A DNA stretch of 64,000 nucleotides from NCBI GenBank assembly GCA_002205965.3, contig NADL03000620.1, positions 992,001 to 1,056,000 of the forward strand, given 5' to 3'. Positions within the stretch are counted from its first letter, which is position 1. Each line of letters opens with the position of its first letter. A program made the position numbers and the translations under genes. Source of the stretch: Kappaphycus alvarezii. Its lineage: Eukaryota > Rhodophyta > Florideophyceae > Gigartinales > Solieriaceae. This document shows positions 12,620 to 23,706 of the stretch, piece after piece. Under the pieces are notes generated by a model, which searched no databases, had not been told where the DNA came from, and saw only the letters and a list, made by a program, of their open reading frames with translations.

Positions 12620-12645
12620 TACTGTACAGTACTGTACATACAGTA
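12620..12645. repeat. TACTG/CAGTA palindromic pentamer cluster
   Basis: TACTGTACAGTACTGTACA followed by TACAGTA. It can fold back on itself at the central GTAC. One of many similar clusters in the window. Confidence 0.9.
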
Positions 12646-12892
12646 GGTGATTTATGAGGGAGGGAGAATTTTTTTCAAAATTGCCCAATCTTTTATTTGA
12701 TTTATAGGCTTTTTTACCGGGAATAATTTTTCAGTGTCCCATGGACAACGACATTGTGGGTTGTTATTTAGTGTTACCACGTGACGACTTGGCCCGCCTA
12801 ACGCACTTCTAGCGGCGGGGATACACCAGACCACATCTTCCATACATTCAAATAACCCAAAAATTCCCCGGTTGGTTGTGTAGGACTTTGCA

Positions 12893-12958
12893 AGCTCGGT
12901 TCCATCGGAAACCTTGTGGCATGCTACACGTGTCATAGCTTTTGGGTTGTCATGCTAC
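12893..12958 (+). repeat. Dispersed repeat, copy 2 (partner near 2.6 kb)
   Basis: Carries AAGCTCGGTT, GCTACACGTGT and a TTTTGGG-TTGT-GCTAC end in the same order as 2610-2695. Likely a fragment of an old element. Confidence 0.35.
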
Positions 12959-13180
12959 ATTTATGGGGTGTTATGTACATAGTCTAGCTACCCCTAGGGG
13001 TAGTGACGTAGAAATATTGCACCGCACAATTCGCAGCGAGACTTGCTAAATTTGTTTCAATATTGATATCGTCAACATATTCTTTTATTTGCATGCTTGC
13101 ATGCTGTATTGGCCTTACTCGTGTTTCCCAATACTCAATAAAGTAAAGTTTCTCGTAATGAATAATGCGGTTTGGGCAAA

Positions 13181-13226
13181 TACTGTACAGTATACTGTAA
13201 AGTACAGCACAGTAGACTGTACTGTT
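13181..13226. repeat. TACTG/CAGTA palindromic pentamer cluster
   Basis: Alternating TACTGTACAGTA, TACTGTAAAGTACAGCACAGTA and GACTGTACTGT. The pentamer and its reverse complement follow each other, giving hairpin potential. Confidence 0.9.
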
Positions 13227-13532
13227 TGGCGGCGTGACCTATTTATGGTAAGAGGACAAGTACAGTAAATATAGATTCTTGCGGTAAAAAGAATCTCTTT
13301 CTCAATGCGCAATGCGCCAAATGAAGTTGCGACAAGTTACTTGAATAAAAGCGGTTGGCGCACGGAAGGAATATCCGTCCGTGTATGGTGATAGGATAGA
13401 GGCCCAGCTGCAAGGGTGCACAAAAGCAAGGAGTCCTCCCTATTGCCGGGTCCAATACGATATGACAGAACATCTTTCATGTTGATATTTGACGGTCCAA
13501 TACCCTGTCGGGTCAACAATTTCACGGGGGAC

Positions 13533-13580
13533 TACAGTATACATGTACTGTACAGTATTACTGTACCGTACTGTAGTACG
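13533..13580. repeat. TACTG/CAGTA palindromic pentamer cluster
   Basis: Contains TACAGTA, ATGTACTGTACAGTA, TTACTGTACCGTACTGTAGTACG in tandem, with both orientations of the pentamer. Confidence 0.9.
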
Positions 13581-13599
13581 GCAGTCTCAACAGTAATCT

Positions 13600-14396
13600 G
13601 AACTGTGCTCCTCTTTTGCAACTGCTGCTCTTTCGACTGCAACATTCATCTCGCTGATCTCGAAAGGGTCCATATCGTGCAACTCATGGAAAACGTGGCC
13701 AGCGTCCTACGGCGGCCATCTACCATGAAATTTCGTATAATGTTAGCACAGACAGCCTTACATTCTCGTTGACGGAATCACGAAAGCCATTACAACCGCC
13801 GCGCGTCCTCACATAGGTGAGCGAGCGAACGGCCGCCGTCAGCAGCACTCACTTTCCTCTACGCATATTTGCAACCGCCAATGGTCGCGGTACGTAGTAA
13901 TCGCATCCACCTCATCGGCATGAGAAAAGGTTGGAATGGTAGATAGTAGGGGGTGCGACTGTTGGCACACATGGTACAAATTTTTTGTGATATTTACAAG
14001 AGTAATTGCGGCGTCATGCTTGACAGAGCGCTGATGCGCTGGAACGGGGGACAGGGAGCTAGAACGACCAGCAATCGATAATCCTTAACTTTGTTACAAA
14101 CAGCAATCTAGTCGAAGCCACCACTTGGCTATACAAAAGAGCTCGGAGAAAGATGCGGTATGTCACGCATTCATATGTTCACATAAATAACCGTCTCATC
14201 TTGTCCGACAAACTGGACAATTCTCCAAGGCCGTGGCTTCGACGTTTCGCAAATACCACAAGCAGGACGGAGCTTGCTACAAATCAACTCCGTGATGGGA
14301 AGAGAAAATAAAATAAGTTAAACCAAGAGTGGATACTAATAAACCGTAAGCGATAACTACATTGACGTGCAAAGCACTGCAAACTAGGAGGTGCGA
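13600..14396. other. No supportable gene
   Basis: A short plus-strand reading at about 13636-13765 (LADLERVHIVQLMENVASVL) looks protein-like but has no start, no known motif and runs into a stop. I see nothing else that can be supported. Confidence 0.4.
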
Positions 14397-15376
14397 TCAA
14401 CACATCAAGGCGGACAAATCCAACCTGCTTGGGCTTTCCGCCAAAACGACGGAACAACCTGCATCACTAACACTAGACAGACTGAGAGTGTCATGGGCAG
14501 CCCAGAGCGGTTCATCCTTTGCACCAATAGCCAATCCAAAGATGTCAAACTCCGGTTCCATTTTTTTCCTATCATCGACATTTCCAGCATCGTTTTCAAA
14601 CAACTTGTGTTCCAGCTTTGCTTCCGTTTCGGGTAGGACCGGGGCACCAGCCATGGCACCGAGTCTCATGTCTAGGACGGAACGCATGCGCCGGACTTCT
14701 CCTGTAAGACAACCTAGGATGACACCGTCATCCTCACGAGGACGGGGGGTGAGAAGTGGGGATGAGGAGGTACGGGGGTTGGGGAGGGAGGAGGCGGTGG
14801 GTGGGGTTTGGACGGTAGGGGAACGGACGGAGACAATGGGAATGGGGAGGGAGTAGTTGGACAAGGAGGGATTGGGAGGGAAAATGTCCTCGGTTGGGCG
14901 CATGGTGAGTGGCGAGTGTGGGGGGCACGGAAATGAACAAGCGGGGGCGGAGTAGGTGTGAAGTTGAGGTGAGGGTGGGAGGAGAGGAGAGCTTTGAGGT
15001 GAAGAGATACCGAGACGAATGGGTGTGGGGCAGGGGAAGGTTGGTTAAGTGCAGGATATATGAAGAGAGAGACTGGGGAGGTGAGTGCGGGGTTGGCGTT
15101 GAGGGTAATAAGCCAGATGGGGGCGGCAGAGGGGATGTGAGTGTAGGACAGGTCAGAAGAGTAGAGGTGGGCCAAGTGCAAGTGCATTCGTGCTGGGGCA
15201 ATGGACAGGGTGGTTATGTAGAAGGTTGCATATGGGTCAGGCCAATGAGCAACTGTTACAATATGATGCGCGCCCAATGAAATGCCAGAAGAAATTTTGT
15301 TGCTTTTTTCGTCGGGTTGATACTCAATTGACGCGAAAGACATCTGCGCCCTATCATAATGTACCACAGTACCCAA
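14397..15376 (-). CDS. Unidentified protein, one apparent frameshift
   Basis: Two overlapping minus-strand frames look like one gene of about 325 aa. The first starts at ATG 15374-15376 (alternative Met 12 codons later) and has a hydrophobic beta-rich N-terminal part (LGAHHIVTVAHWPDPYATF). It then becomes Pro/Ser-rich. The second frame carries a hydrophilic, acidic C-terminal part (GVILGCLTGEVRRMRSVLDM, then EAKLEHKLFENDAG) ending at 14397. The frame change is that of one missing base; the C6 run at 14920-14925 is a natural site. I do not recognise a family; a non-catalytic MPN-like fold crossed my mind but no motif supports it. Palindromic pentamer clusters lie just upstream at 15484-15593, in its probable promoter. 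Confidence 0.5.
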
Positions 15377-15483
15377 TCATATTAATTCCATTGCTTTGAC
15401 AACTGGCACGGCCCTATTATCCGCTTTCCTCCGATACATTCACACCGGATTTTATTTTCTCTTCTTTTTAGCAATTTTTCCCA

Positions 15484-15593
15484 TACTGTACTGTACAGTA
15501 CTGTACTTGACGGTACTGTACATGTACAATATTGTACACCTACAGTGCAGGAGTCTATTCCGGGTATGAATACAGCACAGTACTGTACAGTAA
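15484..15593. repeat. TACTG/CAGTA palindromic pentamer cluster
   Basis: A dense run of TACTGTACTGTACAGTACTG, GGTACTGTACATGTAC and, after 25 bp, ACAGCACAGTACTGTACAGTA. It lies about 110-220 bp upstream of the start of the minus-strand gene at 15376. Confidence 0.92.
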
Positions 15594-16044
15594 TTCTAAA
15601 CCTCTGCAACTTGCACGACTTTTCCGATTACTTGGACAGCCGGACAAAAAAGAAATGCGGCACTTTAGCCCATTGGTGCTGCATCATGCGCCGACCTGTC
15701 AAAATGGCTGTGGAATTGCCCGCAACCGAATTCACTTTTTTTTTATTACGGCGCAGTACCACAGTTTACTTGCCAACTACAGGCACAAGAGTCTTCCGAC
15801 AAACCTGACTCTTGTGCTTTTCTCAAGGATGCAAAACTGTTTGCCACCATGATCTCCAACAACAAAAAATCTCGAGTTTTGAGGAAAGCAAATCATCGAC
15901 ACCATTGAGGGCGTCTCCCAAAAATCGTCTCAGAGAACAACCCCAATTGCTGCAAACTTTTCTGATGACGACCCAGGCGCCATCCATTTTGTTGATCCGC
16001 CTTTTGCCTCTGAATCCTGCAAATTTTACATTCTTTCAGACACC

Positions 16045-16115
16045 ATACTGTACTGTAGTGAACTGCTGCACAATACTGTACAGTACAGTTGTGCGCATTA
16101 ATCGACAGTACTGTA
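16045..16115. repeat. TACTG/CAGTA palindromic pentamer cluster
   Basis: ATACTGTACTGTAGTG, then AATACTGTACAGTACAGTTG, then GACAGTACTGTAG; both orientations of the pentamer in 70 bp. Confidence 0.92.
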
Positions 16116-16185
16116 GAATCGCTGTCCAATAGACAAATAGCCATTTCGGATTATTCAAAAGTTAGTTATCCATTGACAAACCGAT

Positions 16186-16695
16186 TTGGTCAATCATTCT
16201 CACAGGTCACATCGACATTATTCCCCGTCTACTATTCCAAAACTCACCACGAAACACAACTCCCATCACACTCCTCAAAGCCACTCTCTGTCGAACTGCA
16301 TCCCCCATTCCCTCTATGAAATCCACGTCCCTCCCAACTTTCCATGGCCCTTATTTATCCTCAATAGTACCCTACGTAAAATATCTCAACTTTTATCCTC
16401 GGTCTCTCTCCTTGAATCCTCCAACCGATGGCCTACTGCTTCCACCCATTTCCCCTCACATATCCATTTCTCCCTGCTCACTTGCTTGCCACCCAATATT
16501 CTCTGTGCATCTTTCTCGCCGTCCACTTGCCACGCCTCTGCAGTCCCACTGCTCCCTCCTGTAGCATGTCCCACGTCCCGCCGCCTCTCCCCATACCTCC
16601 ATTTATTCACCACTCCCCGACTCTACAGATCCATTCTCACATTTTTTGCATCAAATAACCGTTTTGTGCATACTTTACATCGCCCACCTGTATAA
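16186..16695 (+). CDS. Hypothetical pyrimidine-rich ORF
   Basis: A 169-codon plus frame rich in Ser, Pro, His and Leu, in strongly pyrimidine-rich DNA. No motif, signal peptide or domain is recognised. The other genes in this island also begin with pyrimidine-rich coding DNA, which is the only reason to consider it. Competing frames cover the same DNA on both strands, so it could be spurious. Confidence 0.2.
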   Translation: MVNHSHRSHRHYSPSTIPKLTTKHNSHHTPQSHSLSNCIPHSLYEIHVPPNFPWPLFILNSTLRKISQLLSSVSLLESSNRWPTASTHFPSHIHFSLLTCLPPNILCASFSPSTCHASAVPLLPPVACPTSRRLSPYLHLFTTPRLYRSILTFFASNNRFVHTLHRPPV

Positions 16696-17724
16696 CAGCC
16701 TCCTGTCCCGCGCTTGTCATTTCCGTATTCCCCCGTGCCACCACAGATAGCATCCACCAAACCCCACCTCTGCTAAATTTTCTTTCATCCGTATAAACTG
16801 TTCCATACCTGTAAGGTAGTTCCGCATCCTGCATTTGCGTTTGGTACTGTCCCAAACAATTTTTCCTCAGCGTCTAACATCACTGCCAATATTCGTCCCT
16901 GTTTCATGCCACCTGTTTTTGCTCTCACGGTGGAAACAGTCGTAGAGACAACTACAACACCTATTGATCACCAATTGTAACCATTTGATTTGCTTGATCA
17001 TCCTCCCACCTAGCTCCCACCCATTGCTTCACCTCGCCTCTCTTCTTGAATTAAGCTTCTAATTGGGTTACCACTTCCGTTATTGCTCAAGTGTAGCTAC
17101 ACATTTGAAACTGTGGACACTTGTCTTTGCCTACAACGCCCGCTACCCTCAACGGAAAACCCCAACACTTGCGTTCTGTTTCACCGGCACTGTGACCCGC
17201 CTTGGAACGCCGCCACCAACTCTCGAGACATTTCTGTAGAGAGCCGCTTGTCGGTTTTCTCTTGAGACTGTCGATCGCTCTGCTCCCCGTTTATGTAATG
17301 GATGGTGATGCACTTTCGCGTCTTTATACTTGAATGAACTAGTCCCGCAATGCCTCCCTGGGTTGAGAGAAATATGGACACCTAGGGCAACTTTCAGGTA
17401 AAAACTTTCTCACGCCCCGCTTGGATTTATGCCGATGCCCTTTATGTCCTCCGTTTGGAACCACCCCTGGTACCGTGCTTGCTGGGGAGTCAAGTGAATT
17501 TATGATCAAATGGTCACAATGGACAAGCTGAGACAGGTCGCAGCTTTTCTGAATAGGCAGGGAATGGACAGTTGTCGAATCCATTGTGGTCACCGTTAAC
17601 TTTTGTGCTGAGTTAATGTATCTATATATTTAATCATGTGAGGTTGTTATCTGGTAGCTTATTGCTATTTTTCTATGTATTTTAAAACAGCATATGAAGG
17701 CGGCAAGCTCATCAACCGAGCGCA
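16696..17724. other. No supportable gene
   Basis: Short frames only on both strands. The plus strand stays rather pyrimidine-rich to about 17250, perhaps the continuation of a gene starting near 16.2 kb with frame errors, but I cannot support a product. Confidence 0.35.
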
Positions 17725-18096
17725 ATGTGCAGGAGTAGTTTCGCTTTGATGCCAGCAACCCCAGATACGTCATGGAAAAATATTCCGGCTCAAGGAAGTA
17801 AAAAAGTATTAGAGATATGGAAGACAGGAATGTGCAGCGGTGCTGTGTTCTGTGCCTCTCCTCGCATGACAAAGCGGAAGTTTTTGATCCGCAAAGACGG
17901 CTGGAAAGCGGATCTCTGCAGGGTAGTTGTAGTTACTGACCCTCAAGTCGTTTACCGCAGCAAATATCTGTTCGTTTTAACAGTCAGCCGCGATCTTTTC
18001 CTTACAAAAGGCAATGTTGTTCTAGAAACTTGGCACACGAAATCCATCAATGCATGTCGCTCAGGGTTCCGTTGTCCACCATGCATCGCTTTATAG
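17725..18096 (+). CDS. Hypothetical ORF, 123 aa
   Basis: A plus frame with balanced composition (segments such as LIRKDGWKADLCRVVVVTDP). It has no recognised domain. The DNA around it has mixed composition and no other gene evidence. Kept at low confidence because the frame could arise by chance. Confidence 0.2.
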   Translation: MCRSSFALMPATPDTSWKNIPAQGSKKVLEIWKTGMCSGAVFCASPRMTKRKFLIRKDGWKADLCRVVVVTDPQVVYRSKYLFVLTVSRDLFLTKGNVVLETWHTKSINACRSGFRCPPCIAL

Positions 18097-18701
18097 ACGG
18101 CAGTGATACAGGTAGGTGGTTACAAAGTATGGAATGGCTTTATTTGTTCGGAGTTTAATGGTCAGAGAACACAGAACACTCGTGTTTTAGAGTTGGAAGT
18201 TCCTACCACAGTCTGTTATTTGCTGACTGCGGTGAACTCTTACAAAGGAAGTGAATTAATTCGAGCTGTAGTCGGAACAACGTACAAAAAGCCGTGCGAG
18301 TGCTCGTATTGACTATTTGCTGTACTTTACAGCAAACGCAACGGCAGGTAGGATGGGCGCAGCAACTTTCGAATGTACCATGGATAGGGTCATGCACGCA
18401 AGATAAACAGTATGTACCAGTCGGCATCACACTGCCGTGTAGTGTACCTGTACCACACAAGAATAACTCCCTCTGATGAACCAAATTCAAAATTGCATTT
18501 GTGAAAACCCTTTGTTTCCATGTACTGTATTGTTAGTTCCAAAAGGATTGGATCTTGATAATGGCCAGGATTGCGAAAGTTCAAGTTTGGTGAAACCGGT
18601 AGGGCGTTTGGTTTATGTCGAAAGTATTACTGGGAGTTTGGGACATTTTAATTATCCCAGTTACTGTACAAGACTACTGTCAGCAAGTGGGACTAGCTAG
18701 A

Positions 18702-18814
18702 GTACAGTACAGCACAGTACAGTACAGGAAAGTACAGTTTGCGGAAGGTAACGTTACATCGATTGCAAAGTGCTGTACAGTACTGTACTGTACTGTACTG
18801 TACTGTACCGGTAC
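18702..18814. repeat. TACTG/CAGTA palindromic pentamer cluster (long inverted arms)
   Basis: The left part is GTACAGTACAGCACAGTACAG-type (CAGTA orientation). After a 50-bp spacer, the right part is about six tandem TACTG units ending in TACCGGTAC. The two arms are in opposite orientation, so the whole block could form a large hairpin. Confidence 0.92.
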
Positions 18815-18995
18815 ACTAGCCTACGGTAGGAATGGTACATACCTTCGCTGGTACCAAATCGTAATGGTCCATTCCCTAAAGCAAATGCGTCGCAGCCTGC
18901 TGGATTGCCGTGCCGACTTCCAATGACCAATAAACAGCTGTATTTGCTTAGGAAGCTCTCACATTAGACATCACCATCGTCCTTCGCCCTTCGAC

Positions 18996-19727
18996 GTCAT
19001 CCTAGGCGTAGCAACAACATCCAGCACCACTCTAGTCTGCACCATTCCCGCCTCAAAATTCAAACCGAATCGAATATTGCTTTACCTACAGCAAAACGTT
19101 TACAACATAATCCCTGCCACTCAATTGCTTCTAGTTGATATTTAGTCTGGAGTCTTCCAGTTAAAACCCGCCATATTCCAAGCGCTTCCAAGCGGCAAGC
19201 AATACTGCAATACCATTTCAACTTTCAGAGCTGCTGTCGTTGCACATAATGCTCAAACCCAAATTCAGCAATGCGACATTCAGCAAAGTCTCCATCTCCT
19301 ATCCCGTCCATCTCTAGCCAAGTACAAGTCCACTTTACAGACATTTCCACCCTCAACATCGCTCAACACCAACCACCTGCTTCATCCCGCCTTCACTGAC
19401 ATCCCCCAACCGAATCCTGACCACCATCCTCTTCCCGCATCCGATACGTCACCAACACAACCTCTCAAATTACACAAACGGAATCGCTCTAGCACCTGTC
19501 ATACCAACACCAGGGCACTTCACATGGATCTATTCTCAGCAACACATTCCTATGGAGCCATCACCAGGCACCTAACTTTGCCGAGTACCACGAATCACAA
19601 GTCCACACAGTCCTATCAAAAGTCACTGCATCCTACGGCGCATACCAGCGCACAGCCTTGCTTCTCAAACTCCTGTCCTTCCACTGTAACGAATCGGCCA
19701 ACAGACCACAAACGTGCTCCATGCTAG
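18996..19727 (+). pseudogene. Hypothetical plus-strand reading with one in-frame TAG
   Basis: The frame stays open for about 240 codons on the plus strand apart from a TAG at 19143-19145. It begins with a hydrophobic segment (VILGVATTSSTTLVCTIPAS), then a Leu/Gln segment, a Gln-rich helix (AHNAQTQIQQCDIQQSLHLL) and a Ser/Thr/Pro tail. No family is recognised. It converges tail-to-tail on the kinase-like gene at 19633 and overlaps its end, so either the C-terminal part is fortuitous or the two overlap. Codon use is plausible, but there is no start codon upstream of the first segment. Confidence 0.25.
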
Positions 19728-20416
19728 GTCTCTGTTGCCATGTCTCACTCACAGCTGCAGCAAGGACATCTCTGACGTTACCCGGCAAGATGTTGGATGT
19801 CGCGACGGCCTTGTCCTCGGCCATTGCCGTCACGAAGCGTGCAAACATGTAGACATCATGTGAAAATGCAAGCTTTCCATTTTGTAAGGTGCTTTGCTGG
19901 AGGTTGGGCTTTGTGGAGTGTGGTGGCATGACCAAGACTAGAACAGCGCGTGAGCGGACATGATCCCAGACGACATTGCATGTGGTGATATTGGCGTGTG
20001 CGGTGCCAGTTTGTCGGTGGAAATACACCAAGGCTCTTGCGATATCGAGAGCGATATTGAGGAGGTTGACCTTTAAAAAGCGGGCTCTTCTTTTGGGGCG
20101 AGGTTGTTGAGAAGACGGTTGAGAAATGGACCCGGGATATGTTGGGTGAGAATGGCGGGGGAGGGGGATGGATGAGTGCGCCGAGAAGTTGTTGGAGATT
20201 GGGGTGACGGAGAGGGGACATGAGGTGAAGCAAGTCTAGTGCGTGCAGTGGGGAGGGAAGAGGATGGAGGGTGGCAGGTAGGTGGAGCCATTGAACGACT
20301 AGAGGGGACTTGGGGAGAGGATGAGGTAGGGGGGTCAGGGAAGAAGGGGAGAGCAGGAAGGGGGAGATTAAGGGGGAAGAGGAAATTGATGAGGGGAGAG
20401 GAGAAGAGCACGACAT
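19633..20416 (-). CDS. Kinase-fold protein 1, probable pseudokinase (two apparent frameshifts)
   Basis: Three minus-strand frames make one kinase-like gene of about 260 aa. Order: Ser/Pro-rich N terminus; the alphaC-beta4 motif (MSPLRHPNLQQLLGALI); a hinge-like segment (ILTQHIPGPFLNRLL); the helix E and catalytic-loop region (IALDIARALVYFHRQTG then AHANITTCNVVWDH); then the C-lobe helix F motif (FSHDVYMFARFVTAM) and the W-QQRPSM motif of helix H-I. The HRD catalytic triplet is HAN and no DFG is visible, so it is probably not an active kinase. Both frame changes are single missing bases, at the C5 run 20163-20167 and the T5 run 20075-20079 on the coding strand. The closest relative is the gene at 22.4-23.6 kb. 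The style resembles tyrosine-kinase-like (TKL) kinases. Confidence 0.6.
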
Positions 20417-21118
20417 TGGGGTAAAGGTTTGGGTTTAACGGTTTTCAGGGGAACAAAGGCGAGGGAAAGAAGTTGAGACGGGGAGAAGACCTGTTGGAGG
20501 ATAGTGGTAAGTTGGTGGAGTCTGCAGCGCGGGAGAAAGCTGATTGAGAGAGGGAGGAAATTGTCATGTCAGGCTTGAATGTCTTTCTTGTGCACTGGCG
20601 GATGGTTGGAGGGGAGCCGGGACGATTGATTCCATTATGGGGAAGAGAGGAGGTGTAGTGGTTGGTGGGTGAGAGACGTGGGTGTGTAGCGTTGAGGCGA
20701 ATAGTAGCAGAACAGGGTTGTTGCCCGACTGGTGTGGATTAGTGTCGAATGCTTGCAGCGCAATGGTTTACAAAACAAAGCGTGTATGATGTATCGAGTC
20801 ATGTACAAGATCATGGCGGGGTTGCATAAGGCGCGTGTGGCTTGCGCATTCTGCAGGGTTGTGTGAGATGAATAAATTGAGAAACAGATGTTTTTTGTAT
20901 ACTTTTTGCGGGGCTTGGCAGGCTGAATACTTGCAGCGGGGTTGTTGGCTTTCGTAGGCGGGGGGTAGATTTCAAAATGCAGGTGGATTCAGAGCCGTGT
21001 GTTACGCAAGTGGAGACTGCATGGAGGAGAGGGGCACCAAGTGGCCAAGGGATTTGCTCTTGATGTGGTCAAGTTTGATCGTGTGAAAGCAGCTCGGGTG
21101 GCGCCATTGCAGAGCCCA

Positions 21119-21206
21119 TACAGTACAGTACAGTATCCCTAGCGCCACGGCGGTCGCCAACTAGCCAAATATGGTGCCACGGTACAGTACAGTACAGTAC
21201 AGTACA
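21119..21206. repeat. TACTG/CAGTA pentamer cluster, single orientation
   Basis: Tandem CAGTA units at 21119-21136 and five tandem units at 21182-21206, both in the CAGTA orientation, 45 bp apart. Confidence 0.9.
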
Positions 21207-21970
21207 TCATGTGCAACTTCAGCTTTTCACGCGCTAAAGCCAGTTGCACTCAAAACGCCCTGCACTGCTCTTGCCATAGGCACAGAAGAAACGACTGCAG
21301 TTGTCATCAGCCTACCGTACGAGATTGCCCAACAGCCCTGTAATGATGCAGTGCTATCGAAGAAACTGTTCCGTCTGTGGTCAAAAAACCACATCCTAAA
21401 ATGTACAGTAAGGCACCACCCATCTGAATGACAAACCAGAATACAGCAGTACTGTGCACCGTCAACCTTTCTCTTCCAGTACACTACCAATCCCCTGGGA
21501 AAACGAGCACAGACCAGCTGTACTGTAGTCTGCGCCTTATTTCAAGGGGGTGGTCTGTCAAACCACCATACCATAGTCGCTACACGCTTGGCTTCCACTC
21601 GTCCACCCATTGCTCCACGATTCTCTCACGCCAATCGAATCCGATCCTGCCGGATGGTGGAGTGCATCCTTGGCACACTGACGTATGGCTTGCAAAATAT
21701 TCTTTTATTTGCAAAACTTCAAGCCACCTGCTCTGTTACCGTACGAGTAGACGACCGCCCCTGCCCCCCTTTGTGCCATATGTCAATGACAAAGGCTACT
21801 TGTCCTTGTTACCCTGCCATGAAACCCTAATGAATTAGGGTTTCTGCATCTAAAACAATATCACTATTAGTCGCCCATCCAATCCAATCGCCTCAAATAA
21901 CGTTACCATTAAATATCAAGTACAACGCTCAGCACAAACATGTTTTGACCTGTTGTAGGCAACAGGCAGA

Positions 21971-22002
21971 GTACTGTACTGTAACTGTACTGTGCTACTG
22001 TA
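21971..22002. repeat. TACTG pentamer cluster
   Basis: GTACTGTACTGTAACTGTACTGTGCTACTGTA-type run, in the TACTG orientation with small interruptions. Confidence 0.88.
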
Positions 22003-22439
22003 AGCATCTCCTCTTGGCATGAATTTCGAGCAGCAAATCGTCCTTGAATCACACAACGATGCGCGTCTTCGATGCCGCAGTAAATCTAATCACCGCCCAG
22101 ATCCCGTCTGCGTACCATTTCTATCTTGGCTCTGAGTCCCACCCTCCCTCCTAGTTAAGCGTGCAATCAAACCTAGCCGCTGTCAACGTAGTCCCACGCC
22201 TCAATCGTCCAGTCCCATACCAAAACTCCCATTTCCAAAACAAAACACCGCACATTCTCATGCCCTACAACACCTGGTTTGCCCGCAGGTTTCCACTTAC
22301 ATTGGTACCCTAGCTGGCACCTCGATCTTCAACTCTAAACTAGTCTCTTTCAAACTCTATCGCCCAACATCCGCCACAATTTCGAAACAATCTACCCATC
22401 ATTGCGGCCTTCAACTGCCTTGAGGCCGTGACACTGCAT

Positions 22440-23565
22440 TTGCAACCCATCAAGTCACACAAAAACTGCACTTAGAGATTAGTCCGCAACATACCGCACC
22501 ATTCATCCAAACATCAACATCGGTCTGTCGTCTAAAATATTCTCCGCTGCGTCTTGGCTTGCTACCAAAACCCTCACTGCTCCCCTTCTGCCCCTTTCAC
22601 CAGTCACCAATTAACACCACATCTCCGCAGTCTTCCACTTCACTCACCTCTGCTGTAAACCCACACAGCGCTCCAATCGCCCTCATTTTCCTGTATTCCT
22701 ACAAGCAACGTTCATCTCAAACTCCACCTCACCCTTCCCAGCTTCCCCGCCTCCTTCCCACCCCTTCATCCAGACCCATCGCTCCCCGCCAGACACCGGC
22801 ACATCTCCCCCATACTCACGCCTGTCCCACCCAGACACTTCTAACCACCCCTCGTACCCTATCCGGCACCTGCTCCACTCCCCCGTACAATGCCACCAGA
22901 ATCATCACTACCCGCCGACATCCCGCTCCATTCCCCCTTCCCTCTCTTCCCACTCCCCCATTTCCACCACCGCCCGCCCCTCGTGTCATCAAATACCACA
23001 CTTTCAACCCCCACCCTTCCATGTCCCTTACCCACCGTCTCGTGCAGATACAGCAACCCTCTCGACACCTCCAAGGCAATATGCACTCCGTATTGATTCA
23101 CGAATTTCCGTCGTGCCTTTTCACTCCAGCATAGCACTTGAGATAAGCGAAACCCGGGCAAGTATTCCGTCACAATGCATGGAAGAACTGAATCCACTAC
23201 AACTCCTAAAAGTAATTCTAGGTTCGGATGACGCAGTGTAGACATGATAGAAGCGTGATGGAGAGCTTGTGAAGGGGAAGAGGTAGGGTGCACAGTGACA
23301 GGCGTATGAAGCCAGGTGGCGCGGAAACGCGACTTTGGGGGATTGGGGGAAGAATCAGTTGCGAGGAATGGAGAAGGAAAGGAGATAGCAGGGGAGGGGA
23401 AGGCTGTTTGAGAGGACGCGTATGACGCATCAGAGGGAGTGGAAGGCGGAGAGGACAGAGTGTACTGTTCGTTGCAGAGGGTAAGAGGTGTAAATGGTCG
23501 GGAGCGTTCGGAGCTGAGAAAGGGGTGGAGGAGGAGTCCTTGCAGTGCAGTATACAAATGTGCAC
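22440..23565 (-). CDS. Kinase-fold protein 2, probable pseudokinase
   Basis: The main frame (23557 to 22859, 232 aa) has a Ser/Pro-rich N terminus, then alphaC-beta4 (IMSTLRHPNLELLLGVVVD), beta5-hinge (PCIVTEYLPGFRLSQVL) and helix E (IALEVSRGLLYLHE). The catalytic loop is HGRVGVESVV in place of HRDLKxxN, so catalytic Asp and Asn are missing. A glycine-rich loop and the VAIK lysine are not evident. Beyond 22859 the C-lobe continues in another frame: near 22480-22530 (TDVDVWMNGAVCCGLI) there is the helix F motif that follows the APE region. The gene is paralogous to the one at 19.6-20.4 kb. The exact start and end are uncertain because of frame changes. Confidence 0.6.
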
Positions 23566-23706
23566 GTGCTCAGGGTGAGCTAGTCATGGTGGGAGGTGGG
23601 GAGTGTGGAGAGGACGTGAGTGTGCATGTGGATTCAGGCAGCTACAGTATTTTGGCGATTGCGGAAGGATACGGTAGATGCGAATATATTCGAAGATTCG
23701 GTTGAA

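Larger units (their letters stand above)
20417..22430. other. No supportable gene; several pentamer repeats
   Basis: Purine-rich on the plus strand to about 20700, then mixed. A 136-codon plus frame at 21428-21838 has no recognisable domain. Short plus-strand readings at 22058-22120 (MRVFDAAVNLITAQIPSAYH) are protein-like but stop quickly. Pentamer clusters lie at 21119-21206 and 21971-22002. Confidence 0.4.

Noticed and set aside
15382-16132. Several 75-106-codon frames on both strands
   Set aside because: They cross pentamer clusters and overlap one another on both strands without motifs.
18780-18814. A CRISPR array or telomere-like repeat
   Set aside because: The unit is 5 bp without spacers, orientation flips between clusters, and the pattern is dispersed and internal.
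22559-23134. Plus-strand 191-codon Pro/Ser/His-rich frame
   Set aside because: Antisense to the kinase-fold gene 2, whose conserved motifs are on the minus strand over the same bases.
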